Shown here piece after piece: positions 14,242-21,198 of a DNA stretch of 25,674 bases. The DNA lies in contig CAZKRU010000064.1 of NCBI GenBank assembly GCA_964555235.1, positions 1 to 25,674 on the forward strand, written 5' to 3'. The first letter of the stretch is position 1; every line of letters begins with the position of its first letter. The notes under the pieces are model-generated. The model ran no database searches, was not told the DNA's origin, and saw only the letters and a program-made list of their open reading frames with translations. The position numbers were made by a program, and so were the translations under genes. The DNA is from CAZKRU01 sp964555235. Its GTDB lineage: Bacteria > Verrucomicrobiota > Verrucomicrobiia > Methylacidiphilales > CAMAQI01.

Positions 14242-15551
14242 TTCAAGCGGCTCGCCCCCGGGATCCCCATCCGCCCCGTTGCTTAAAAGGAGGACGCATC
14301 ATTGATCCTGCCTCCGGTCGCGATGAAACCGGGGATCTCTATTTGGCCAATGGGAAGATTGTTTCCAAGGATCAACTTCCTCCCGATACCAAATGGGAAG
14401 TGATTGATCTCTCGGGGAAATTTGTAACACCGGGATTGATTGATCTTCATGTCCATTTGCGTGAGCCGGGACAGTCCGCGAAGGAGACGATTTCGAGTGG
14501 GACCCGTGCAGCGGCGGCGGGAGGATTTACCACCATCGTTGCGATGCCAAACACGAATCCACCGGTGGATGGGCCGAATACGATTGCGTGGATGTTGAAT
14601 CGAATTGAAGAAAATGCGGTGGTCAATGTTTACCCGACCGGTTGTATTTCGCAGCAGATGAAAGGGGAGCAATTGGCCCCGATCGGTTCGATGCAGAAAG
14701 CCGGGATTGTGGCGATTACCGATGACGGACATTGTATTCAGAATAATGAACTCATGCGCCGGGCTTTGGAGTATGCGGCGATGTTGGACATTCCAGTCTT
14801 GGATCACTGTCAGGATTACGCGCTCTCTGCCGGGGGCGTGATGAATGAAGGCTATTGGAGTACGGTGCTTGGGTTAAAAGGATGGCCGGCAATTGCGGAA
14901 GAGGCGATTGTGGGGCGTAACATCCTTCTCTCCGAAATGACCCGGGCGACGGTCCACTGCCAACATCTTTCGAGCGTCGGATCTGTGAGGCTATTGCGCG
15001 AGGCGAAGGAGCGGGGGATTCCGATTTTTGGAGAAGTAACTCCTCATCATCTCTTTCTCACCGATGAATGTGTGAAGGGTTACGATACCAATTTTAAAAT
15101 GAATCCTCCGGTCCGGACGAAACGCGATCAGGATGCGCTCAAGGAAGGGGTTGCGGATGGAACGATTGAAATTCTTGCGAGCGATCACGCACCCCATTCT
15201 CCCTATGAAAAGGAAGTGGAATTCGATCATGCGCCGTTCGGTGTGCTCGGATTGGAGACCGAGCTCGGAATTTTCATCAAGACCTTGATCGAACCGAAAG
15301 TGATCGATTGGAAGCGAATGATTTCGATGTTAACGATTCAACCGGCACGCTTGCTCAAACTTCCCAAGGGAACCCTGGCAGTCGGGGCCGATGCGGACGT
15401 GACGGTGATTGATCCAGATTGCGAATGGATTGTTCGGGTGGCTGAGACGGAATCGCTCTCTCGCAATACCTGCTTTGAAGGCGTTCCGATTCGCGGTCGT
15501 GCGGTCATGACCTGGGTCGGTGGAAATTTGATTTGGAAATTGGGCGCTTGA
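14238..15551 (+). CDS. pyrC: Dihydroorotase, class I
   Basis: The 437-residue amidohydrolase makes dihydroorotate from carbamoyl aspartate, the third step of UMP synthesis. Metal ligands and active-site motifs are clear: DLHVHLREPG (H71, H73, R75), the Asp pair in ITDDGH (162-163, the class I ligand position), H190 in LDHC, H243 in HCQHLSS, and the catalytic Asp in ASDHAPHSP (~317). NPP near 107-109 and NPPVRTK also fit. The N-terminal 15 residues before CLKGGRIIDP are Pro- and Arg-rich and longer than usual. The start is supported by AAGGAG upstream of the ATG that overlaps the pyrB stop (ATGA). Class I enzymes often pair physically with aspartate carbamoyltransferase, matching this gene coupling. 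Confidence 0.95.
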   Translation: MIQAARPRDPHPPRCLKGGRIIDPASGRDETGDLYLANGKIVSKDQLPPDTKWEVIDLSGKFVTPGLIDLHVHLREPGQSAKETISSGTRAAAAGGFTTIVAMPNTNPPVDGPNTIAWMLNRIEENAVVNVYPTGCISQQMKGEQLAPIGSMQKAGIVAITDDGHCIQNNELMRRALEYAAMLDIPVLDHCQDYALSAGGVMNEGYWSTVLGLKGWPAIAEEAIVGRNILLSEMTRATVHCQHLSSVGSVRLLREAKERGIPIFGEVTPHHLFLTDECVKGYDTNFKMNPPVRTKRDQDALKEGVADGTIEILASDHAPHSPYEKEVEFDHAPFGVLGLETELGIFIKTLIEPKVIDWKRMISMLTIQPARLLKLPKGTLAVGADADVTVIDPDCEWIVRVAETESLSRNTCFEGVPIRGRAVMTWVGGNLIWKLGA

Positions 15552-15568
15552 TTTCGTAAGGAGCTTTC

Positions 15569-15787
15569 ATGGATCCGTATCAAGAAGTGAAAGAGGCATT
15601 GTCTGATTATTTTGCGGCAATTACCGAGAAAAAGGGGGCTGAAGAGTTGTTGAAAGCGATTCAAAATCTGGATGCGTGCGGGAAACGTCATTCGGATGAA
15701 GTCGATCCGATGCTGAGACATTTTTTGAAGGGTCAGAGTTATCAAAAGGCTTGGGATCATCTTCAGGCCCGCGCCGCTGGAAATTAG
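15569..15787 (+). CDS. Small conserved-looking acidic helical protein, unknown
   Basis: The 72-residue protein is predicted to be all helical and soluble (MDPYQEVKEALSDYFAAI..., then VDPMLRHFLKGQSYQKAWDHL). I do not recognise its family. It looks real: it has a good ribosome-binding site (AAGGAG seven bases before the ATG), sits 17 bases after pyrC, and stops one base before the start of the oppD-type gene, so it is in the middle of an apparent operon. The conserved-looking C-terminal half (R-H-F-L-K-G-x-S-Y-x-K-A) resembles a short helical hairpin. Function is unknown. Confidence 0.75.
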   Translation: MDPYQEVKEALSDYFAAITEKKGAEELLKAIQNLDACGKRHSDEVDPMLRHFLKGQSYQKAWDHLQARAAGN

Positions 15788-15788
15788 C

Positions 15789-16628
15789 ATGAGTGCCTTG
15801 CTGCAAATTGAAAATCTGACGATCGATTTCGAGGGCGAGCAGGGCAAGATGACTCGTGCCGTTGATCAAGTCAGTCTTTCGTTGGAAGACGGGAAGACCT
15901 TGGCGCTGGTAGGGGAGAGTGGAAGTGGAAAAAGTGTGACGGCGCTTGCCATTGCGCGTCTTCTCCCTTCGCCTCCGGCACATTATGTTAGTGGAAGAAT
16001 CTCGTTCGAAGGGATTCAACTGTTGCAGGCTTCTCCTACGGAGATTCGGCAAGTGCGCGGTAAAAAGATCGCTTATGTTTTTCAAGAGCCCTCCACTTCG
16101 TTGAATCCGGTCCACCCGATTGGCCGCCAGATTGCCGAGGGAATTCAACTCCATCGCCCCGAGGTCAAGAACGTCGAAGCCGAGGTCATTCGTTGTCTGG
16201 AAGGGGTCGGAATTCGTGATGCCACTGCGCGTATTAATTCCTATCCGCACGAGTTCAGTGGTGGAATGCAACAGCGCGTGATGATTGCGATGGCGCTCGC
16301 CTGTCAACCCAAGCTCTTGATTGCGGATGAGCCGACGACGGCCTTGGATGTGACGATTCAGGCTCAAATCCTCGAATTGCTCCGCGAATTACGATTGAAA
16401 CACAAGATGTCGATTTTGCTCATTACCCATAATTTCGGAATCATTTCCGGATTTGCCGATGAGGTCGCAGTTATGTTCCGCGGGAAAATCGTCGAACGAG
16501 GACTCACCCAGGAAGTGCTCCAAAATCCCCAGCATCCTTACACCAAAGCGTTGATTGCCTGCGTTCCAAAACTCGGACAACATCAGAGACGCCTCACCAC
16601 GATTGATTATGCCCAACTCGACGCCTGA
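15789..16628 (+). CDS. Oligopeptide/dipeptide ABC transporter ATPase, OppD/DppD type
   Basis: The 279-residue ATPase has Walker A GESGSGKS (42-49), a Q-loop in VFQEPSTSLNP, the signature FSGGMQQRV, Walker B LLIADEPTTALD and the switch His in LITHNF. VFQEPSTSLNP together with DVTIQAQILELL marks the OppD/DppD group, which powers import of peptides or nickel. The usual OppD carries 40-50 further C-terminal residues with a cysteine-containing oligopeptide-transporter motif. Here the protein ends soon after HPYTKALIACVPKLG, so that tail is mostly missing. It overlaps the OppF-type gene by 20 bases. No permease or binding protein genes are in the window, so substrate is unknown. Confidence 0.9.
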   Translation: MSALLQIENLTIDFEGEQGKMTRAVDQVSLSLEDGKTLALVGESGSGKSVTALAIARLLPSPPAHYVSGRISFEGIQLLQASPTEIRQVRGKKIAYVFQEPSTSLNPVHPIGRQIAEGIQLHRPEVKNVEAEVIRCLEGVGIRDATARINSYPHEFSGGMQQRVMIAMALACQPKLLIADEPTTALDVTIQAQILELLRELRLKHKMSILLITHNFGIISGFADEVAVMFRGKIVERGLTQEVLQNPQHPYTKALIACVPKLGQHQRRLTTIDYAQLDA

Positions 16629-17412
16629 AACCCTTTTGGAAGTTCGCCAGCTCCGGGTCCATTATCCAGTTTACGGAGGGCTCTTGCGTCGAGTCGTCAA
16701 TCAGGTGAAGGCCGTGGAAAATGTCTCATTCTCCATTCGGAAGGGAACGACGATGGGATTGGTAGGGGAGAGCGGGAGTGGGAAATCGACGTTAGGACGA
16801 GCGTTGATTCGTCTGACCCCGACCACCGGCGGTGAGGTTCTTTATCGGGGTGAGAATCTTCTGACTCTCTCCAATTCGCAGTTCCGTCCCTATCGGAAGC
16901 GGATGCAGATGATTTTTCAGGATCCGTTTAATTCACTCAATCCCCGGTTGAAAGTTCTTTCAATTGTGGGAGAGGCACTGGAGATTCATTTTCCCGAAAT
17001 GAGTGTCGAGGCACGTCGAGAACGAGTGGCCCGGTTATTGACAAAAGTCGGCCTCAAGGAAGAGCATTTGAATCGTTACCCGCATGAATTTAGCGGCGGT
17101 CAACGTCAGCGAATTGGGATTGCCCGGGCCTTGGCAGTAGAACCGGAGTTTATCATCTGTGATGAACCGGTGAGTGCCTTGGACGTTTCAGTCCAGGCGC
17201 AAATTGTGAATCTCCTTCAGGATTTGCAGGAGGAGCTCGGATTGACCTATCTTTTTATCGCCCACGATCTCGCCGTGGTAGAGCATCTCAGTGATGACGT
17301 TCTGGTGATGAATCAGGGAGAAATTGTCGAGGCAGCTTCGGCGGAAGCGATTTACCAAAATCCCCAACACGAATACACCCAGCGCCTTCTTGCGGCGGTT
17401 CCGAAAGTTTAA
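16609..17412 (+). CDS. Oligopeptide/dipeptide ABC transporter ATPase, OppF/DppF type
   Basis: The 267-residue ATPase has Walker A GESGSGKST (53-61), Q-loop IFQDPFNSLNPR, signature FSGGQRQRIGIARAL, Walker B FIICDEPVSALD and switch His FIAHDLAVV. The N-terminal LRVHYPVYGGLLRRVVNQVKAV is the OppF/DppF-specific opening, in which the half-transporter motif precedes the fold. It should pair with the preceding OppD-type protein as the two ATPases of one importer. I chose ATG 16609, which overlaps the upstream gene by 20 bases. A TTG at 16555 would add 18 residues from the other gene's frame. It has no clear ribosome-binding site and probably relies on coupling. Confidence 0.9.
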   Translation: MPNSTPETLLEVRQLRVHYPVYGGLLRRVVNQVKAVENVSFSIRKGTTMGLVGESGSGKSTLGRALIRLTPTTGGEVLYRGENLLTLSNSQFRPYRKRMQMIFQDPFNSLNPRLKVLSIVGEALEIHFPEMSVEARRERVARLLTKVGLKEEHLNRYPHEFSGGQRQRIGIARALAVEPEFIICDEPVSALDVSVQAQIVNLLQDLQEELGLTYLFIAHDLAVVEHLSDDVLVMNQGEIVEAASAEAIYQNPQHEYTQRLLAAVPKV

Positions 17413-17421
17413 TCCAAGGCA

Positions 17422-18333
17422 ATGCCCGACCTCACGGCAGCATTCTTTCAAGCAATGGAGCAACGGGGTCGTTCCGCGCTCTCCATTCGGAATTATTCCC
17501 AGGCCCTTCGTGAGTTTCGGAAGTGGGGCGGAGATCGGCCTTGGGAGGACTTTCGTCCCACCGATTTGAAGCGATATCTTTACGATCTCTCGATTCGAAG
17601 CAAGCTGGGGCCTTCGAGCATTCGTTTGCGATTTGCGGCGCTTCGATCTTTTTACACGTACGGCGTTCGACAGGGATGGTGGAAGGAAAATCCAGTTCGT
17701 GAGGTAACCCTTCCCAAGTTGCCGAAGCGACTTCCGGTTTTTTTGACCGAGAATCAGATCGATCTCTTGCTTGCGGCTCCGAATCAAAAATGGATCAAAG
17801 TTGCTACACGATCGAAACCGTCACGTGGCCGGCCCTGGGCGGAATGGCAGTATTGGCGGGATCGCGCCTGGCTGGAGACTCTCTACAGCACAGGGATGCG
17901 ATTGCATGAGCTGGCGAAGCTTCAATGGAGCGACTTCGATTTGAACGAGGGAATTGCTCGGGTGGTTGGAAAAGGACGCAAAGAGCGGTTAGTCGTGGTG
18001 GGGACAGAAGCGGTGGTGACATTGAAGACTTATCGCGAATACTGTCCGTGGAGGGGCGAGACGCTTTTTGTTTCGGGAACCGGTCGACCTCTGACGGCTC
18101 GATCGATCCAGCTTTTATTGAAGGAATATCTCCGACTCGCCGGATTGGATGCCGGAATCAGCCCTCACAAACTCCGGCATTCGTTTGCCACGCATCTTTT
18201 GAATCGCGGCGCGGACTTGAGAAGCGTTCAGGAGCTTTTGGGGCACGCCCACTTAACGACGACTCAGATTTATACCGCGGTTTCGTCGGAACGGTTGCAA
18301 AAGGTTTACCGTCAGGCTCATCCGAGGGCTTAA
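17422..18333 (+). CDS. xerC: Tyrosine recombinase XerC/XerD family
   Basis: The 303-residue protein has an N-terminal SAM-like DNA-binding domain (1-100, ending NPVREVTLPKLPKRLPVFL) and a C-terminal catalytic domain. The full active-site set is visible: R160 in STGMRLHEL, K184 in VGKGRKER, H249 and R252 in HKLRHSFATHLL, H275 in ELLGHAHL, and the nucleophile Y284 in TQIYTAVS. Spacing equals that of E. coli XerC (R148, K172, H240, R243, H266, Y275) apart from about twelve extra residues between the domains. It resolves chromosome dimers at dif with a partner recombinase. Whether it is XerC or XerD cannot be told here. It follows the OppF-type gene by nine bases, so housekeeping rather than phage context is indicated. 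No dif-like site was identified. Confidence 0.9.
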   Translation: MPDLTAAFFQAMEQRGRSALSIRNYSQALREFRKWGGDRPWEDFRPTDLKRYLYDLSIRSKLGPSSIRLRFAALRSFYTYGVRQGWWKENPVREVTLPKLPKRLPVFLTENQIDLLLAAPNQKWIKVATRSKPSRGRPWAEWQYWRDRAWLETLYSTGMRLHELAKLQWSDFDLNEGIARVVGKGRKERLVVVGTEAVVTLKTYREYCPWRGETLFVSGTGRPLTARSIQLLLKEYLRLAGLDAGISPHKLRHSFATHLLNRGADLRSVQELLGHAHLTTTQIYTAVSSERLQKVYRQAHPRA

Positions 18334-18356
18334 CGATGAACTCACAGAAGGGGATG

Positions 18357-18400
18357 TTTTTCCGCGCAGAGATCGCTGAGCAGAGCTTCAACCCCTGTTC
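18357..18400. repeat. Half copy of the CGCGCAGAGA palindromic repeat
   Basis: The 20 bases 18357-18376 (TTTTTCCGCGCAGAGATCGC without its first T, followed by TGAGCAGAG) are the same as the start of the unit at 4002-4082. The matching right arm (CGATCTCTGCGCG) is missing. This is a decayed or truncated copy just after xerC. Confidence 0.7.
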
Positions 18401-18435
18401 CATGTGGCAATCTGTGGGGGGGGATGGGATTTATC

Positions 18436-18730
18436 TCTCGCCAAGTTCGCCTAGGCGCGAAGGATTGAATTCAAGAAGGAGAGAGAGTTGGAGGTGTCGT
18501 CCGACGGACGTCTTTTCACGGACTCGATCCACCGGCTCAAACGAGTTTGAGTCCGATGGATCGATCCTGAAAAGGACTCCAAAGGAGTCCGCCTCCAACT
18601 TGGGAGTCTTACTTTTCGTCACTTTCGAGTGTATCTCAGGTAAAATTTCTGTCTTTCTCATTTCCTGTTTTGGGCACCAATGGTTAAAAACAAAAGAAGG
18701 TTTCTTGGCGGCTTAGCGAACTTGGCGAGA
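18436..18730. repeat. Mosaic of the CTTGGCGAGA repeat family, interrupted by a second palindrome
   Basis: TCTCGCCAAGTTCGC (18436-18450) and GCGAACTTGGCGAGA (18716-18730) are perfect 15-bp inverted ends. The left part (to GCGAAGGATTGAATTC at 18457-18472) and the right part (18684-18714, TTAAAAACAAAAGAAGG...GGCTT) are adjacent in the copy before bioB (24267-24317, reverse orientation). Here they are about 210 bp apart. The gap holds the palindrome at 18487-18599. This copy also lacks the roughly 40-base hairpin present in both bioB-flanking copies. No gene is evident in 18334-19036. Confidence 0.65.
18487..18599. repeat. 113-bp palindromic element sharing TTTTCACGGACTCGATCC with the 13-kb element
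   Basis: Ends GTTGGAGG (18487-18494) and CCTCCAAC (18592-18599) are inverted. Inner complementary words include CGGACTCGATCCA against TGGATCGATCC, and the near-palindrome CTCAAACGAGTTTGAG at the centre. CTTTTCACGGACTCGATCCA (18512-18531) matches 13133-13151 in the 190-bp element, with further similarity on both sides (CCGACG...). It lies inside the interrupted repeat 18436-18730. Confidence 0.65.
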
Positions 18731-18985
18731 AACAGATCTTAGCACTTTTGTTCTTTAGGGGATCGCCACGCACGCAGGGGTAAACAAAAGACTCTCGTTT
18801 TTACACTTGATTGCATAAAAAATTGGATTTGAAATCTTTCCACCGTCAAGACTTACATTTAAAATATATTTACGGGAGGGCGACTTGTTTTTCGCGTAGG
18901 ATGAGGTACATTCACTAGATTCCAAATCATAGTGGCGTTAGCGAGAACGTCGGGCGAGAGATGACAAGGAAGTCGGGAATTAAAG

Positions 18986-19015
18986 TTGACGAATTGTAGT
19001 GTTAGAACGTAGGAT
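18986..19015 (+). promoter_or_regulatory. Candidate sigma-70 promoter of the tadC operon
   Basis: TTGACG (18986-18991) and TAGGAT (19010-19015) are 18 bases apart, about 20 bases before the tadC ATG. The -35 box is near consensus. The region 18731-18985 between the repeats and this promoter is AT-rich in parts, and I see no gene or repeat in it. Confidence 0.55.
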
Positions 19016-19036
19016 CTAATTGATAGCTAAAAGTTT

Positions 19037-19957
19037 ATGATCATCTTGCTATATATTGCGGTCATTGCCTTTTTTCTGTTGCTCGCGTTCTCGTTTCAAT
19101 CTCAAGAACCGATGCGAGTGGTCGAGCGTCTGCAGAAAGTTCAAAATGCTGCGGCTCAGAATAAATTAGGGGGACTTCGGGATCAAGAAGTCATGCAGAA
19201 GAGCTTGGCGGTTCGTGTTTTACTTCCTTTGGCGGATAAATTTTCAAAACTTTTTGCAACGGTAACGCCGGTCGGAATGTTGGATCAATGCCGCAAGGAT
19301 ATTGCGAAGGCAGGGATGACGGGAAAAGTGACTCCGACGCAAATCACCACGCTTTCATGGATTTTTTTGATCGGCCTTCCGATCTTCTTTTTCTTTCTCA
19401 CCCTTTCGAAGCCAAAGGATCAGATGACTTGGGGATTAATCGCGATTTCAGGGATTCTCGGTTATCGAATGCCGCTCGGAATTATTCAGAGCAAAGGATC
19501 CAAGCGGCAAAGTGAGATCCAGAAGGCGTTGCCGTTCACCTTTGACCTGGTTAGCATTGGTGTAGAATCAGGGGTTTCCTTTGACGGAGCGATTGCGCTG
19601 GTGGCAGAGAAGACGACCGGGCCGTTAACGGACGAATTGAATCTGACGCTGAATGAAATTCGCCTCGGGAAAAGCCGCAATGACGCGCTTAAGGATTTAT
19701 CAGAGCGAATTGGATTGGATGATTTACGGAACTTTTTGACGGCAGTTTCTTATATTTCAAAAATGGGCGGAAGCTTGGTCGAAGTCATTCGGGTTCAGAC
19801 AGACACCCTTCGGACGAAACGTCGTCAACGGGCGGAGGAAAAAGCGATGAAGACTCCCGTTAAAATCATGATTCCCCTGGTGCTCTTTATTTTTCCAGCG
19901 ATGTTTATTGTAATCCTGGGACCTGCGGCGGTCCAGATGTCGAAAGGGAATTTCTAA
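19037..19957 (+). CDS. tadC: TadC-type inner-membrane platform protein (type II secretion F domain)
   Basis: The 306-residue protein starts with a membrane helix (1-20), has a paired membrane region at about 105-150 and a last helix at about 275-300. Between the last two lies the T2SSF domain (about 165-290, with LPFTFDLVSIGVESGVSFDGAI and SYISKMGGSLVEVIRVQTD). TadC forms with TadB the inner-membrane platform on which the TadA ATPase builds Flp pili. No TadA or TadB gene precedes it; it has its own likely promoter. The ribosome-binding site is weak. The stop overlaps the next start by one base (TAATG). A TadB assignment is possible, but the absence of a long N-terminal cytosolic region and the gene order (C-E-E-G) favour TadC. 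Confidence 0.88.
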   Translation: MIILLYIAVIAFFLLLAFSFQSQEPMRVVERLQKVQNAAAQNKLGGLRDQEVMQKSLAVRVLLPLADKFSKLFATVTPVGMLDQCRKDIAKAGMTGKVTPTQITTLSWIFLIGLPIFFFFLTLSKPKDQMTWGLIAISGILGYRMPLGIIQSKGSKRQSEIQKALPFTFDLVSIGVESGVSFDGAIALVAEKTTGPLTDELNLTLNEIRLGKSRNDALKDLSERIGLDDLRNFLTAVSYISKMGGSLVEVIRVQTDTLRTKRRQRAEEKAMKTPVKIMIPLVLFIFPAMFIVILGPAAVQMSKGNF

Positions 19958-20610
19958 TGTTCCTTCGCTCCCGCCAACGGCTTCAGGGAAAACGAAGTGT
20001 TTCGCTCGTTGAAACGGCGATTGTTCTTCCGATGGTTTTTCTCGGGCTGATGGGGATGATTGATTTTGCTTACATTTTTTATGTCAAACAGACAGTGACG
20101 CATGCGGTTCGTGAAGGGGGACGTGTGGCAATTACAGGGCGAATTTTGACGACCAATGAAGTGCCGAATAGCTGGGTGAAACTCAATATTCCGGTTGCAG
20201 GAGGAGCTCGAACCAACATCTTGGTGGCAGATCCGTATGATACTTCAAGGCCGATGTCCCGGGAGATTGCGATTTTTGAAATGATGAAGCGAAATATGAT
20301 GACGATCACGAATGTGGCCAATTCAAATTCCCCGATGGGGTGGCCTCATATTACCATTCGGAATTATTCCTCTACGAATTCCGCGCGGAACCTCGGTCCT
20401 GGAACACGTTCGGACGATAATGTGACGCAATATGTGGAGATCGGAGTGGGATATCCCGTGAAGATCATGACACCCATCAACGGTCTCGTAAATTTCTTTG
20501 GGGGAGGATCGGGGGGTGTTTTTGGAAGTAACTACTACAAAGTCAGCTATACTTGCATCTTTATCAATGAGCCTTGGGGTTTGACTAATGTGAGTCGGTA
20601 CACCAATTAG
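19957..20610 (+). CDS. tadE: TadE-like minor pilin (pseudopilin)
   Basis: The 217-residue protein opens with a short basic leader (MFLRSRQRLQGKRS), then the TadE domain: SLVETAIVLPMVFLGLMGMI with the conserved Glu19, then AYIFYVKQTVTHAVREGGR. The membrane helix covers about 16-42 and the rest is outside. TadE and TadF are processed pseudopilins needed for Flp pilus biogenesis. The outer part carries six Thr-Asn dipeptides (TTN, RTN, ITN, STN, LTN, YTN), a feature shared with TadG. The ATG overlaps the tadC stop (TAATG), so translation is likely coupled. It is longer than many TadE proteins (~150-180). Confidence 0.88.
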   Translation: MFLRSRQRLQGKRSVSLVETAIVLPMVFLGLMGMIDFAYIFYVKQTVTHAVREGGRVAITGRILTTNEVPNSWVKLNIPVAGGARTNILVADPYDTSRPMSREIAIFEMMKRNMMTITNVANSNSPMGWPHITIRNYSSTNSARNLGPGTRSDDNVTQYVEIGVGYPVKIMTPINGLVNFFGGGSGGVFGSNYYKVSYTCIFINEPWGLTNVSRYTN

Positions 20611-20617
20611 GAGTCTG

Positions 20618-21184
20618 ATGAAAAACTTGCCGCACACATTTTTTTGCTCAAAATCACGCAGTCAGGCGCTCGTCGAATTTGCGCTCTTTGGATCACTCTT
20701 TTTGGCGACTCTCGGAGGACTTCTTGACTTTGGATTGATGATGTCCCGCCAGCAGGCTTTTACGAATGCGGCGCGTGAGGGGGCTAATTTTGCGGCGAAG
20801 TCACAAACAGATAATGTTGCATTGGGCGTTGAGGCGGCGCTTCTCTCCTGCACGAGTTCGGTTAGTTCGAACACCTTTTATCAGAATGGGGGGATTTTGG
20901 TAACAAAGTTGGAACGCGTCAGTGCTGGCTCAACGGTGTTAACGAATGATGGGTGGGCCGCTTTTGGATTTAATGGCGGCACCAGTAATGCGATCATGCA
21001 GTCGAAGGTGGTTCTTTCCGGGGTGACGAACAATCCTTTCACCCTTCGGCCGGCGTTGGTGACGAATGTCACAGTTGGGAAGTATCTTTATGTATGTGAA
21101 ATTTTTTATTCCAATAAGTCTCGGATGATTTCCTACGGCTTACCGGAACAACTTTACGACAAGGCTTTTTTTGTATCCCCCTGA
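20618..21184 (+). CDS. Second TadE/TadF-like minor pilin
   Basis: The 188-residue protein has the same architecture as the preceding gene: a basic leader (MKNLPHTFFCSKSRS), the pseudopilin helix QALVEFALFGSLFLATLGGL with Glu20, then DFGLMMSRQQAFTNAAREGA. This N-A-A-R-E-G-A ending is typical of TadE domains. The outer part has about four Thr-Asn dipeptides. It likely fills the TadF role beside TadE. AGGAG lies five bases before the ATG, and the gap to tadE is seven bases. TadE/F paralogues are usually encoded in tandem like this, so it supports a functioning minor-pilin set. Confidence 0.87.
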   Translation: MKNLPHTFFCSKSRSQALVEFALFGSLFLATLGGLLDFGLMMSRQQAFTNAAREGANFAAKSQTDNVALGVEAALLSCTSSVSSNTFYQNGGILVTKLERVSAGSTVLTNDGWAAFGFNGGTSNAIMQSKVVLSGVTNNPFTLRPALVTNVTVGKYLYVCEIFYSNKSRMISYGLPEQLYDKAFFVSP

Positions 21185-21198
21185 ACCGGAGATTTGTC

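Noticed and set aside
15621..16367. 248-codon minus-strand open frame opposite the small protein and the OppD-type gene
   Set aside because: It is antisense to a well-supported ATPase and has an Arg/Asn/His-rich composition typical of mirror frames.
17422..18333. xerC-type gene as an integrase of a genomic island
   Set aside because: It has XerC/D length and motifs, is nine bases after a transporter gene, and no tRNA, att site or phage gene is nearby.
17925..18716. 263-codon plus-strand frame overlapping xerC and the following repeats
   Set aside because: Its first half is xerC in the wrong frame and its second half is translated repeat sequence.
18334..19036. Possible CRISPR or tandem array in the repeat-rich gap
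   Set aside because: The repeats are inverted and of different families, with no regular spacing or equal-length spacers.
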